From Deinococcus sp. LM3 (GTDB lineage Bacteria; Deinococcota; Deinococci; Deinococcales; Deinococcaceae), in contig NZ_MUFV01000001.1 in assembly GCF_002017875.1 (NCBI RefSeq), forward strand, positions 1,824,501 through 1,888,500: DNA of 64,000 bases. Reading direction: 5' to 3'. The translations under genes were made by a program, and so were the position numbers. This document shows, in pieces, positions 25,906 through 37,500 of this stretch (positions are counted from its first letter, which is position 1; each line of letters starts with the position of its first letter). The notes below the pieces were generated by a model that ran no database searches, was not told the origin of the DNA, and saw nothing but the letters and a program-made list of their open reading frames with translations.

Positions 25906-25911
25906 TAGAAT
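25906..25911 (+). promoter_or_regulatory. Candidate -10 box of accDA
   Basis: TAGAAT, about 37 nt before ATG 25949. A GGGAGGA ribosome-binding site lies in the leader. Confidence 0.5.
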
Positions 25912-25948
25912 GCGCGGGTAAGGATGCATATCCGGGAGGACTCACCAC

Positions 25949-26799
<851 letters not shown>

Positions 26800-26803
<4 letters not shown>

Positions 26804-27783
26804 CCACCAACCCCACCAGTCTCGACACCCTGAAAGAACTCGAGGCGCGCGTGCACGACCTGGAAGTCACGGCGCAGCGCACCGGGCAGAACCTCGACGC
26901 GGCCATCACGCCGCTGCGCGCCGAGGTGGACCGCCTGCGCGCCGCCCAGACTTCCGCGCAGCCGCCCGCTCCGAAGGCCGACCCGACCCGCTGGGAGCGG
27001 GTGCAACTGGCCCGCGCGCCCGGCCGCCCCACGGCTCTGGACTACGTGGAGCACCTGTGCACCGAGTTCACGGAACTGCACGGCGACCGCCGCTACGGCG
27101 ACGACCCTGCCCTGATCGGCGGCCCGGCCCGCTGGCAGGGCGTGCCGGTCATGCTGCTGCTGCAACAGAAGGGCCGCGACACGAAAAGCAAGATCAAACG
27201 CCGCTTCGGCAGCGCCAACCCCGAAGGCTACCGCAAGGCCGTGCGCCTGATGGACCTCGCCGACAAGTTCGGCCTGCCCGTCGTGGCGCTCGTGGACACC
27301 CAGGGCGCCTACCCCGGCCTGGAAGCCGAGGAGCGCGGCCAGGGCTGGGCCATCGCCGAGAGCATCCGCCGCATGCTGAACCTGCGCGTGCCGGTCGTGA
27401 ACGTCGTGATCGGCGAGGGCGGCTCGGGCGGCGCGCTGGCCATCGGCGTGGGCAACCGCGTCCTGATTCAGGAGAACGCGTGGTACTCCGTGATCTCGCC
27501 CGAGGGTGCGGCCAGCATCATCTGGAAGGACGCCAGCAAGGCCCCCCTGGCCGCCGAGGCGCTTCGCCTGACCGCCCCGGACCTGCTGGAACTCGGGATC
27601 GTCGAGGAAGTCATCCCGGAACCCGCCGGCGGCGCGCACCTGAACCCGCAGCAGGCCGCGCACGCGGTCGGCGAGGCCGTCACCCGGCACCTGCGCGAAC
27701 TGGCCGCCCAGGACCCCGCCACCCTGAAATCCGGCCGCGCCGCGCGCTTCCGCCGCCTGGGCGCGTACACCGAAACGACCTGA
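26800..27783 (+). CDS. accA: Acetyl-CoA carboxylase carboxyltransferase subunit alpha
   Basis: 327 aa. Partner of AccD. LELEARVHDLE-type N-terminal helix, HGDRRYGDDPALIGG, DTQGAYPGLEAEERGQ and IGEGGSGGALAIG are typical. The usual length is 310-330. Translationally coupled to accD. It ends before a strong bidirectional terminator. Confidence 0.97.
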
Positions 27784-27800
27784 CGCCCACACCACAGGAC

Positions 27801-27830
27801 GGGGCCACGCACTGAAGGGTGCGTGGCCCC
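27801..27830. terminator. Bidirectional terminator between accA and ttcA
   Basis: GGGGCCACGCAC (27801-27812) pairs perfectly with GTGCGTGGCCCC (27819-27830), loop TGAAGG. It lies between convergent genes. Confidence 0.75.
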
Positions 27831-27855
27831 GCGCTCACGCCGGGTGGGGCTGGCT

Positions 27856-28746
27856 TCAGCCCAGCAGTTCCAGTTCCTGCACGCCGCTCAGGAATTCGCG
27901 CTGCGGGTAGTCGTCGGGGTCGAACCCCCGGTCGCCCTCGGCGGGCGTGACGCTCAGGGACGCGAAGTCGAACAGGCCCGCGTCCATCAGGTGGCTGGGG
28001 GACACGCGGGTCAGGGCGCGGGCGATGTTCGTCAGGCGGCCCGGATGTTCGCGCTCCCAGCCCCGCAGCATCTCGCCGACGACCTTGCGCTGAAGGTTCT
28101 CCTGGCTGCCGCACAGGTTGCAGGGAATGATCGGGAAGGCGCGGGCCTGCGCGTAGCGGATGATGTCCGCCTCGGGCACGTACGCCAGGGGGCGGATCAC
28201 GACGTTCGTGCCGTCGTCGCTCTGGAGTTTGGGCGGCATGGCCTTCAGGCGCGCGCCGAAGAACAGGTTCATGAACAGCGTCTCCAGAATGTCGTCGCGG
28301 TGGTGGCCCAGCGCGATCTTCGTGGCGCCGATCTCGCGGGCGTGCCGGTACAGCGCGCCCCGGCGCAGGCGGCTGCACAGCGCGCAGGTGGTCTTGCCGG
28401 GCCGCGTCTTTTCCTGGACCACGCTGTACGTGTCCTGCCGGATCAGGCTGTGCGGCACGCCCAGTTCGGTCAGGTAACGGGGCAGCACGTCGGTCGGGAA
28501 GCCCGGCTGGCCCTGATCGAGGTTCACGGCGATGATCTCGAATGGAATGGGGGCCTTGCGTTGCAGGTGCAGCAGCACGTCCAGCAGCGTGTAACTGTCC
28601 TTGCCGCCCGACAGGCAGACCATGACGCGGTCGCCGCTCTCGATCATGCGGTAGTCGCCGATGGCCTGCCCGGCCGCCCGGACGATGGGGGCCAGCAGGC
28701 GGGCGGGATCGGTGGTGGGTGCGGGTGGGGTGGGAGTGTGGTTCAT
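27856..28746 (-). CDS. ttcA: tRNA 2-thiocytidine biosynthesis protein TtcA
   Basis: 296 aa. Thiolates C32 of certain tRNAs. The ATP-binding PP-loop is CLSGGKDSYTLLD (about residues 45-57). The iron-sulfur cysteines are CALC (near 121-124) and CNLCGSQ (near 210). GHHRDDILETLFMNLFF is also diagnostic. A TACCAT box lies 14 nt before the ATG. Convergent with accA. Confidence 0.93.
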   Translation of the reverse strand: MNHTPTPPAPTTDPARLLAPIVRAAGQAIGDYRMIESGDRVMVCLSGGKDSYTLLDVLLHLQRKAPIPFEIIAVNLDQGQPGFPTDVLPRYLTELGVPHSLIRQDTYSVVQEKTRPGKTTCALCSRLRRGALYRHAREIGATKIALGHHRDDILETLFMNLFFGARLKAMPPKLQSDDGTNVVIRPLAYVPEADIIRYAQARAFPIIPCNLCGSQENLQRKVVGEMLRGWEREHPGRLTNIARALTRVSPSHLMDAGLFDFASLSVTPAEGDRGFDPDDYPQREFLSGVQELELLG

Positions 28747-29013
28747 GGCGCGCGCCCACGATGGTACCTGCTGCGCGGCGGGTCAAGTGTTCCCCGGCGC
28801 CTGCCCGCGTCCGTGCTGGTCGGCGTACCCGCCCTTCCTGACGCGGCGCTCATGCTTTGGGGGGATGCCGCGCGGCGCTGAAGGGCGGCATACTGCCCCG
28901 CATGACGCCTTCCCCTCACGCCCCGGCCCGCACAGACGCAGGGTGCTCTGGCGCGGCGCGTTCCGTCCCGGCGGACCGTGACGCCGTTCCGGCGCGCGCC
29001 CCCGTCTGCCCGA

Positions 29014-29019
29014 TACAGT
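29014..29019 (+). promoter_or_regulatory. -10 box of the PBP gene
   Basis: TACAGT, 7 nt before ATG 29027. It overlaps an alternative GTG (29018), which is therefore rejected as the start. Confidence 0.55.
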
Positions 29020-29026
29020 GAACCGG

Positions 29027-31477
29027 ATGAGGTTCTCTGGTGTTCTGGGCGGCGCGCTGCTGGTCGTCGCGGCGGGAGTGGGCGGCGCGTGGTACGCCTG
29101 GGGGCGGGACCTGCCCAGCGTCTCGGACCTGGACGTGCTGGAGTACAGCGGTCAGACCCGCGTGTACGACCGGGCCGGCAGTCTGGTGGGCACGCTGTCC
29201 CCCAGCCTCAGCAGCGGCGGCAGCGTGAACCGCGACCTGCTGAAAGCCTCGCAGATCAGCCCGTGGTTGCAGAAGGCCGTGGTGACCAGCGAGGACCGCC
29301 GCTTCTACAATCACAGCGGCGTGGACGTGATCGGCATTGCGCGCGGTCTGGTCAAGGGCGTGCTGGAAAACGACCTGGAGGGCGGCAGCTCCATCACGCA
29401 GCAGGTCGTGAAGAACACCCTGCTGGCCGAACTGGAAGGCGCCCGCACCGCCGAGCGCAAGTTCAAGGAAGCCGTCCTGGCCTTCCAGCTGGAACGCAAC
29501 TTCAACAAGGACCAGATCCTGAACGCGTACCTGAACGTCATCTACTGGGGAGACGGCGGGAGCCGCGACATCATCGGGGCGGGCAGCGCCGCGAACGCGT
29601 ACTTCCGCAAGGACGCCGCCGACCTGAACCTCGCCGAGAGCGTGTACCTCGCCACGATCATTCCCGCCCCGAACCGGCGTTACAAGCAGTTCCAGGCGTT
29701 CCGGCCGCTGATGAAAGACCTGCTCGCGCGGATGGTCGAGGACGGTCACGTCACGCAGGCCGAGGCGAACGCCGCCTGGAAGACCCCGATCTACCCGGCA
29801 GGCTGGCGCATCGGCTGGAACGACGACGGCACGCTGCGCTCGGCCGTGCTGGAACGCCCCTCCCGGCTGGGCGAGAACCTGAACCTGCTGGGCGGCGCGC
29901 GCCTCTACCCCAACCAGTTCTACCTGCAGGCCGTCGAGAAGGAACTGCTGCCCATCATCGGAGCCAAGGCCCTGTACGGCGGCGGCAAGATCTACACCGG
30001 CATGAGTGCCGCCGCGCAGGCCGCCGCCGAACAGGCCAGCCGCGACGCGGACCTGCCCGACGGCGCCACCATGGGCGCCGCCCTGGTCCGCCCCGACAGC
30101 GGCGAGGTGCTGGCCCTGGTCGGTCAGAAACTCACGGGTGATCGCCCCAGCGACTGGAACAACGCCACGCAGGCCCGCCGGCAGGTGGGCAGTTCCATCA
30201 AGCCGCTGCTGTACACCCTGGCCCTGGAAAAAGGCTGGAAGCAGAGCGACACCGTGCTCGACGCGCCCATCAGCGGCACGTACCAGCCCATGAACTACGA
30301 CCGCCGCTGGACCGGGCGGTACGTGACCCTGCGCTACTCGCTGGACCACAGCCTGAACCTGCCCACCGTGCGGATCGGGCAGGAACTCGGCATTCCCACC
30401 TTCGAGGCGAAACTGCGTGACCTGGGCCTCACGCCGCCCCCCGACGGCGGCCTGTCCCTGACCATCGGCACGCTGGAAGCCAGCCCCCTGCAGATGGCCG
30501 CCGCGTACGCCACCTTCGCGAACGGCGGCCTGTACTACGCGCCCACCCTGGTCCGCAAGGTCGAGGGGGCGCGCGGAGAGATCCTGTACACCCGCCCCGC
30601 CCCCAGACCCCGCCGCGTCTGGGACGTCCAGACCGCCTGGCTGGGCCTGGACATGCTGCGCGGCGTCGTGAACGACCTGACCGCCCCCCAGGGAGGTCTG
30701 GCGACCCGCGCGCAGATTCCCGGCTGGCCGGTCGGCGGGAAGACCGGCACCACCAACGACATCAAGGACCTGTGGTTCGCCGGCGTGACCCCCACCGTCG
30801 CCGGGGCCGTCTGGGTGGGCCGGCAGGAGGGCGGTTCGCTGCCGTCCTGGGCGCTCAGCGGTCAGATTCCCACGCCCATCTGGCAGCGGGCGGTCGCCGG
30901 GGCGCTGGCCGGGCAGACCCCCAGCAGCTTCACGGAACCGCCGGGCATCACGTACCGCGTGGTCCGGCAGGTGAACATGGCCTTCCGCGAAAGCGAAGCC
31001 GACAACGAACCCGTCGCGCGTGACGGCAGCGGGACGCGCAGCGGCGCAGGCGGATTCTTCCAGCGCCGCAGCGACCCCGCCCAGGCCACCCCGCCCCCCG
31101 CACCGGACCCGCAGATTCCCGACTCCCAGACGCCGGACAGCCCACTGCCAGACGATCAGACCCTGGACGGCGCCGGGCCGGACGACCAGACCCCAGACCC
31201 CACGCAGAACCAGCCGCCCGGCACTGCTCCCGACCCGGCCCCCCTGCCGGACGATGCTGGCCCCAGCAGCGTTCCGGACGACAGCCAGGGCGTCCCGGCG
31301 CCCGCCCCGCCGGAGGCCCCACCGGGACCGGACGGCACCGACCCGCAGCCCGTGATTCCGGACCCGGTCACGCCGGACCCTGGCCTGCCCGACGGGCAGT
31401 TCCCGGAGCCGGACGAGCTGCCGCCCCTGCCCGTCACCCCCGATCCCTCTCCGAACGAGATTCAGCCGCTGAACTGA
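29027..31477 (+). CDS. Bifunctional penicillin-binding protein (class A) with acidic Pro/Asp-rich tail
   Basis: 816 aa. A signal anchor (residues 1-22) is followed by a GT51 transglycosylase domain (VTSEDRRFYNHSGVD, GGSSITQQVVKN) and a transpeptidase domain with SSIK (SxxK), SLN (SxN) and KTGTT (KTG). It polymerises and cross-links peptidoglycan outside the membrane. From about residue 675 to the end runs a low-complexity tail rich in Pro, Asp, Gln and Gly, with near-repeats of PDSQTPDSPLPDDQT type. ATG 29027 is chosen by the TACAGT box. Not in an evident operon. Confidence 0.95.
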   Translation: MRFSGVLGGALLVVAAGVGGAWYAWGRDLPSVSDLDVLEYSGQTRVYDRAGSLVGTLSPSLSSGGSVNRDLLKASQISPWLQKAVVTSEDRRFYNHSGVDVIGIARGLVKGVLENDLEGGSSITQQVVKNTLLAELEGARTAERKFKEAVLAFQLERNFNKDQILNAYLNVIYWGDGGSRDIIGAGSAANAYFRKDAADLNLAESVYLATIIPAPNRRYKQFQAFRPLMKDLLARMVEDGHVTQAEANAAWKTPIYPAGWRIGWNDDGTLRSAVLERPSRLGENLNLLGGARLYPNQFYLQAVEKELLPIIGAKALYGGGKIYTGMSAAAQAAAEQASRDADLPDGATMGAALVRPDSGEVLALVGQKLTGDRPSDWNNATQARRQVGSSIKPLLYTLALEKGWKQSDTVLDAPISGTYQPMNYDRRWTGRYVTLRYSLDHSLNLPTVRIGQELGIPTFEAKLRDLGLTPPPDGGLSLTIGTLEASPLQMAAAYATFANGGLYYAPTLVRKVEGARGEILYTRPAPRPRRVWDVQTAWLGLDMLRGVVNDLTAPQGGLATRAQIPGWPVGGKTGTTNDIKDLWFAGVTPTVAGAVWVGRQEGGSLPSWALSGQIPTPIWQRAVAGALAGQTPSSFTEPPGITYRVVRQVNMAFRESEADNEPVARDGSGTRSGAGGFFQRRSDPAQATPPPAPDPQIPDSQTPDSPLPDDQTLDGAGPDDQTPDPTQNQPPGTAPDPAPLPDDAGPSSVPDDSQGVPAPAPPEAPPGPDGTDPQPVIPDPVTPDPGLPDGQFPEPDELPPLPVTPDPSPNEIQPLN

Positions 31478-31485
31478 CCGTCCTG

Positions 31486-31642
31486 ATACGGACTCCGATC
31501 GAATGGCTTGCAAAGCCGCTGGGTCCGAGGGGATGCGACTCGTAGAGCTGCCCCGCAGAGTGGGAACAACACGGGTTCCGGACGTGGAGTTGGCAACCCG
31601 GTGCCCTTCCGAGTTGTTAACGAAACAGACGGCAGTCCGTAT
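31486..31642 (+). repeat. Dispersed element, copy e (157 bp, long form)
   Basis: ATACGGACTCCG ... GGCAGTCCGTAT. It has the longer middle (GCGACTCGTAGAGC... segment) shared with copy b. The right stem keeps pairing via G-U pairs with one mismatch. Flanking bases are G and G. Confidence 0.93.
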
Positions 31643-31781
31643 GAAACCCGCTGTGACGGTCCCGGACGGGGGCGGTAGCACGGCGCTTCCGGGTATCCCC
31701 CCGGATGCCCCCTCCCCCCCGTGGTGCGGTCACGCTCGGCCCGTCCGGCGCACCCTGCCTGACCTGTTCTCACCGCCAGCC

Positions 31782-31816
31782 CCCACCTCGCCAGTTTGAT
31801 GCGAGGTGGGCCTTTT
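31782..31816 (+). terminator. Intrinsic terminator
   Basis: CCCACCTCGC (31782-31791) pairs with GCGAGGTGGG (31801-31810), then CCTTTT. It could end transcripts from the PBP gene or a short RNA. Confidence 0.75.
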
Positions 31817-32170
31817 GCCGTGCTGAACGGCTCCGGAACGCCTGAATCCGGTCTGGTGAGCGTGGAGTGAATTCCGTCTTCATGTTGATATAACGCCGTC
31901 TTACAGCGGCCGGATAAAGGCAGTGGAAGCCCTTCAGGCCGCAGTGGAATCGTTCTGAGAGTGTCCGGAACGGCGACCTTAAGCCCTTCCGGCAAGCAAC
32001 CCAGAGGTAAGAACCACTGGCCTAACCTTCATGAGACGCCCAGTACGGACGCCTCAGATCGCAGTTGCCCTTCCCGGCAGCTGCCGTCCTGATCCCTGGC
32101 CCGATCCGGCCCGCCCCCAGTCCCCGCCCACCCCCACGCCCCGCCCACCCGCAGAACCGGAGGAACCCCC

Positions 32171-34471
32171 ATGCAACACACTCCCCGCATCCTTGCCCTG
32201 CTGGCCGCCCTGGCCACCGGTTCTGCCACTGCCGCCGGCACCCTGGCCGGCACCACCATCACCAACACCGCCAGCGCCGAATTCCCGGACCCCCGCGACA
32301 CGGCCATGCAACTGAGTGCCGCCTCGAACACTGTGTCCACCGTCGTGCTGCCCACCCCCGACTTCGACGTGACCTACCTGAGCGCCGTCACCGACGGCGG
32401 CACGCAGACCGCGCTGGGCACCACCACCGTGGTCACCGCCAACGCCGTCCCCGGACAGGTCATCACCACCAGCTACGCCCTGCTGAACAACGGGAACGTC
32501 ACGCTGGACATCATCCTGAACGCCGACACCACCGGCAGCGACTCCGGCGCGACCGTGCAGTACTACCGCCTGAATACGGACGGCTCGCGCGGCAGCGAGA
32601 TCACCCTGGGTAGCGCCGTGACCGTCCCCGCCGACGACCCCGCCACCAGCGGCACCGACGAGGGTGCCGTGCGGATCGTGCAGGTCATCACCCTGCCCGC
32701 CAACCCCACTCAGATCAACCAGGACAGCGTGTTCGGCGCGTCCCCCGAAGGTACCGTCCTCGGCACCGCCGGAGCCGACCCGCTCGTCACGCCCGGCAAC
32801 GGCTACGCCAGCGGCACCACCAACCAGGAAGAAGGCAAGACGGTGGACACCGACCTGCAATTCACGCGCGTCACCGTGTACACCCCCAGCCTCGACAACA
32901 CCGCTGGCGGCGGCGCCACGACGCCCGTCGACTCGGTCGGCACGCCCATCAGCAACCCGGCCCTGCTGCCACCCCTCACCAGCGTCACGGTCCCCACCGT
33001 CGCGGCCGGTACAAGCGCGACGCCCGATCCGGTCGTGACTGGCAGCGGCTACGTGACGCCCGGCACGCCCACCACCGACCCCACCCCCGGCGGCACGCCC
33101 ATCGCCCGGATCTCCGGCGACGAGCAGATCGCGTACCCGCAGGCCGACACCAACACCACCGCCGACACGGCCGTGTTCACGAACACCCTCTCGAACGGCG
33201 GCACCCTCGACGACCGCGTGCAACTGTTCCCCGCGCTGGCCGACGGCACCGCCGACCCCGCCTACACCTTCGACGCCGCCACCGGCACCTTCACGAACAC
33301 GGCCACCGGCGTGACCGTCCGCTTCCTGGACCCCGTGACGGGCAGCGTCATCCGGCCCTCCACCGACCCGGCCAACCCCACGGTCGCCACGTACCCCACC
33401 CTGATCGTCCCCAGCGGCACCCAGGCCGTGTACCGCACCGAGGTCACCTTCCCCGACCCCGACGACAGCGCTGCCATCCCCTCGTACAGCGTCCTGATCG
33501 GCGCGGACTCCCTGAACGACGCCGACCTGATCTCGAACAACTCCACCCGCGACACGGTCGTGCCGCCCGCCGCGCAGTTCGGAGACACCACCCCCACCCT
33601 CGGCGCGGTCGCCGCCCCCACCCCCGTGCAGACCGTGGACCCCAGCGGCGCCGCCACCGACGGCAGCAGCAGCGTCAGCACCGACGCCACCGCCGCCTTC
33701 CCCATGGACGTCGTGAACAACGGCCAGTACAACGACAGCTACGCCCTGAGCGGCAGCGTGACCGTCACCGACGCCGTCACGGGCGCCACGACCACCCTGC
33801 CTGTCCAGTACTACGCCGCCGACGGCACCACCCTGCTGCCCCGCCTGAACACCAACCCCGCCAGCCCCGACTACAACACCTTCATCACGCCCGTCCTGGC
33901 TGCCGGCAGCGAGAGCGCCTTCGTGGCCGCCGTGACCATCCCCGCCGGCACGCGCGCCGCCGACTACACCGTCACCCAGACCGCCACCGGCAACTACAGC
34001 CAGACCAGCGTCACCGACCCCAACGACCTGATCCGCGTCACGCCCACCGGGAACGTCGCCGTCGCCAAATTCGCCGCGAAAACCGGCGTCACGGCCGGCA
34101 GCGACCCCCGCAACGGCATCGACAACCCCGCCGGGTACACCGCCACCGGCCTGACCGGCGCCCGCACCCAGGAAGACATCGCGTACCGCATCATCGCCAA
34201 GAACAACTACAACACCCCCGTCCCCATGTTCCTGCGCGACACCGTCCCCACCAACACCATCCTGAAAAGCTTCACCGTCAACCCGCTCCCCACCCGCACC
34301 ATCTACCGCGTCGGCGGGAATACCGGCACCTGGACGGCCACGGCGCCCGCCGCCGGACTGCCCGCCGGAACCGTCATCGACATCGCCCCGGACACCGACA
34401 GCAACAACCTGCCCGACCCGGTCGCGCCCGGCAGCACCCTCACGGTCGACTTCGTGGTAACTGTGCAGTAA
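32171..34471 (+). CDS. Large secreted surface protein with DUF11-like repeats (1 of 2)
   Basis: 766 aa. Signal peptide (MQHTPRILALLAALATGSATAA) followed by Thr/Asp/Ala-rich beta-repeat sequence. Segments such as ITNTASAEFPDP and LLNNGNVTLDIILN resemble DUF11/isopeptide-type Ig-like repeats. No membrane anchor, LPXTG or S-layer homology motif is visible. The last domain (TQEDIAYRIIAKNNYNTPVPMFLRDTVPTNT) is a clear DUF11-like unit. GGAGG lies 8 nt before the ATG. Followed after 58 bp by a second surface protein, probably one operon. Confidence 0.8.
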   Translation: MQHTPRILALLAALATGSATAAGTLAGTTITNTASAEFPDPRDTAMQLSAASNTVSTVVLPTPDFDVTYLSAVTDGGTQTALGTTTVVTANAVPGQVITTSYALLNNGNVTLDIILNADTTGSDSGATVQYYRLNTDGSRGSEITLGSAVTVPADDPATSGTDEGAVRIVQVITLPANPTQINQDSVFGASPEGTVLGTAGADPLVTPGNGYASGTTNQEEGKTVDTDLQFTRVTVYTPSLDNTAGGGATTPVDSVGTPISNPALLPPLTSVTVPTVAAGTSATPDPVVTGSGYVTPGTPTTDPTPGGTPIARISGDEQIAYPQADTNTTADTAVFTNTLSNGGTLDDRVQLFPALADGTADPAYTFDAATGTFTNTATGVTVRFLDPVTGSVIRPSTDPANPTVATYPTLIVPSGTQAVYRTEVTFPDPDDSAAIPSYSVLIGADSLNDADLISNNSTRDTVVPPAAQFGDTTPTLGAVAAPTPVQTVDPSGAATDGSSSVSTDATAAFPMDVVNNGQYNDSYALSGSVTVTDAVTGATTTLPVQYYAADGTTLLPRLNTNPASPDYNTFITPVLAAGSESAFVAAVTIPAGTRAADYTVTQTATGNYSQTSVTDPNDLIRVTPTGNVAVAKFAAKTGVTAGSDPRNGIDNPAGYTATGLTGARTQEDIAYRIIAKNNYNTPVPMFLRDTVPTNTILKSFTVNPLPTRTIYRVGGNTGTWTATAPAAGLPAGTVIDIAPDTDSNNLPDPVAPGSTLTVDFVVTVQ

Positions 34472-34529
34472 CCCGCCCCGACCGCCCCCCCCGTGACCCT
34501 CACATTCGCAGCACGCAAGGAAGTGGCCC

Positions 34530-37500
34530 GTGACGAAGACGACAACACCGACGATCCCCCGCGCCCTGTCGCGCGCCGCCTGGCGGGCCGTGCTGGCCAC
34601 CGCCGCCCTGACCGGCCCGGCCGGGGCGTACCAGATCGTCGGCGACCTGAGCGGCACGCCCACCACCTGGAGCGGCACGGCCGGCACCTTCCAGACGACC
34701 GCCAGCAACTACGCCGGTGGGACGGCCTCCGCGACCTTCCGTTCGGGCCTGGGCACCACCTTCACGGCTGCCAGGGATACGGCCGCCAACCAGAACTCCC
34801 TGTACGTGAACGACGGCGCGGGTGCCATCAAAACCGCGATGAACGCGCGCGCCGGAACGTACACCGGGTACTCGCCGGGCTTCACGACCAGCAGCGTGGA
34901 AGGCGTGGCGCTGCTGACCCGCGACACCCGTCAGAACGGATCGTTCACCACGTATTCCGTCACCAACCCGAACAACACCACGCAGGTGCAGTTCATCCGC
35001 CTCTACGCCGATACGACCTGCTACCCCGGCAGCAGCGCGCTGGACAGCGCCGCCACCTGCGACCGGGGAAAACTGACCGTCACGTTCACGCGGCCCGTCA
35101 CCAACCCCGTGCTGCACCTGTCGGGCCTGGGCGGGAACTCTGCCATCGGGTCGCCCGCCGTGGACGCCTGGGGCATCGCCACGAACTTCCGCCTGACGAA
35201 CGCCGGGGGCAGCATGACGCTGCTCGGCACACCGGCCAACCTGGCGATCACCACCGTCGGAGGACAACCGCAAGTGGGAGCCGCCGCCTTCCGCTCCGGC
35301 ACTGCCTACATCCAGGGGACCTGCACGCCCGCCACCGGACTGCCCGCCGGGTGCGGCAGCGTGCAGGTGAACGGCACGTACAGCCAGCTGAACTTCGACG
35401 TGTCCATGACCATCGTGCGCGTCCTGAGCGGCACGCCCAGCCGCGTGTACCCCATCGCCGGGTACGACACCAGCCTGGCCGCCGGATCGACCCGTGACGC
35501 GAGCATCGGCGCCGACGCCACCAACTTCGCGGTCAGCGTCTCCGAGGACTTCGGGGACGCGCCCGCCAGTTACGATCCGACCGCCGCCGCGAGCCACGTG
35601 CTGAGCGACCTGAAGCTGGGCAGCGCCGCCGACGCGGACAACACCGGCACCCTGAACGGCGGGACGGCCGTCACGCCCAGCCCCGGCGCCGTGGCGCCCG
35701 GCGCGGACAACACCGGCGTAAGCGGCGACGGGGCCGACGAGGACGCGGTCACGACGTTCCCGGCCATCAACGCCAGCGCCACCAGTTACGCCCTGACCGT
35801 CCCGGTCAGCGGGGCCAGCGCCGCCGGGCAGGTGTGCGGCTGGATCGACTTCGACCGGGGCGGCACCTTCGGGAACGTCGCGTCCGAACGGGCCTGCGCG
35901 GCGTTCGCGTCCGGCGCGACCAGCGTCACCCTGAACTGGTCGGGCCTGAGCGGCCTGAGCGCCGGCACGAACTACGTGCGCCTGCGCGCCAGTTACGACA
36001 CGACCGGCGTGCAGAGCCCCACCGGCCGCCTGGACAGCGGCGAGGTCGAGGACTCCCGCCTGACCATCACGCCCGCCGCCGACCTGAGCGTCACCAAGAC
36101 CGACGGCGTGACCAGCGTGAACGCGAACACCCCCACCAGTTACACCATCCGCGTCACGAACAACGGCCCCAGCAGCGTGACCGGCGCTGTCCTGCGGGAC
36201 GCGGCCGTCAGCGGCCTGACGGTCCTGAACCTGACCTGCTCCGGCACGCCGGGCCAGTGCGCGTCCAGCCCCACCACCGCCCAGTTGCAGGCCGGGTACG
36301 CGCTGCCCACCCTGAACAGCGGGCAGTTCTACGAGCTGACCCTGACCACCAACGTGACAGCCACCGGCAGCGTCTCGAACGTCGCCACCATCACCGCGCC
36401 CGGCGGAACCGTGGACCCCACCCCCGGCAACAACAGCGCCACCGACACCAACACCGTGAACCCCACGCCCACCGACCCCTTCCCGGCCAGCCTGTGCCGC
36501 CCGAACCCCGGCGCGAACGCCTACGCCGACATCTTCGCCCGCTGGGACCACAACGGCAGCGGCGGCACCAGCCCGGCCGGCGCGATCGAACCTGCCGCGA
36601 ACAACCCGGCCGGCGCGGTCGGCGCGTCCGCCGCGAACGAGGCCGTCACGGGCGTCACCGCCGCCATCAACTCCTACGACCTGAACCTGCGCCGCAGCAC
36701 CCTGGACGCCGGCGTGAACACCGGCAAGTACCTCCAGTACGCCTTCACGACCAACTCCAGCTTCGGCGGGCAGCACGTCGAACTGTACGGCCTGGGCGCC
36801 ATGGTCTACAGCAGCCCCGGCAACGTGCAGGCGACCGGCACGTACCGCGTCCGCCTGGAGGTCGCCACGAACGCCGCCTTCACGTCCCCGACGGTGTTCA
36901 GAGCCGCCATCAGCTTCGACAACGGACTGGCCAGTACCGCCGACGCCGCGTCGTACTCGAACCAGGGCAGCTACGCGCAGACGTTCCTGCACTGGAACGC
37001 CGACAACCTGATCGCGCTGCAACCCGCCACCACCTACTACGTGCGCGTCTACCCGTACGCGCCCGGCGCGACCGGCTACGACAACGGCACCCCCTACCCG
37101 GGCGACGTGGTCCTGTTCGACGACTTCATGCTGAAAGCCAAGGGCTGCAACGTGCCGCCCACGGCGCTCGACGTGACGAACGCGGCCCTCACGGGCACCG
37201 GCACCGCCAGCATCGCCCCGCTGAGCGCCTCGGACGTCGCGGGCGGCACCATCCAGTCGTTCACGGTCTCCACGCTGCCCCTGGCGACGCAGGGCACGCT
37301 GCTGTTCGCGGACGGCCTGACCCCCGTGACCGCCGGGGCCGTCCTGACGCCCGCGCAGGCCTCCACGCTGACCTTCCGGCCCACCGCCGGATCTTCCGGG
37401 AACGCCACGTTCACCTTCACGGCCACCGACAACAACGGCGCGACCGACCTCACGCCCGCCACGTACACCGTACCCGTGTCCTCCATCACGGACCTGAGCG

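Larger units (their letters stand above)
31478..32170. other. Intergenic region, 693 bp: repeat, terminator and leader
   Basis: It contains dispersed element copy e (31486-31642), a terminator (31782-31816) and ~350 bp of leader before the surface-protein operon. A TTGATATAAC segment near 31885 and TAACCT near 32022 are possible promoter pieces. No supported gene. Confidence 0.6.

Noticed and set aside
28902..29021. 39-codon ORF ending at the PBP start
   Set aside because: No ribosome-binding site and no clear -10 at leaderless spacing; Ala/Arg/Pro composition typical of random GC-rich frames.
31462..31995. Open frame on the minus strand over element e
   Set aside because: It is created by the repeat and terminator sequence, with no start signal or domain.
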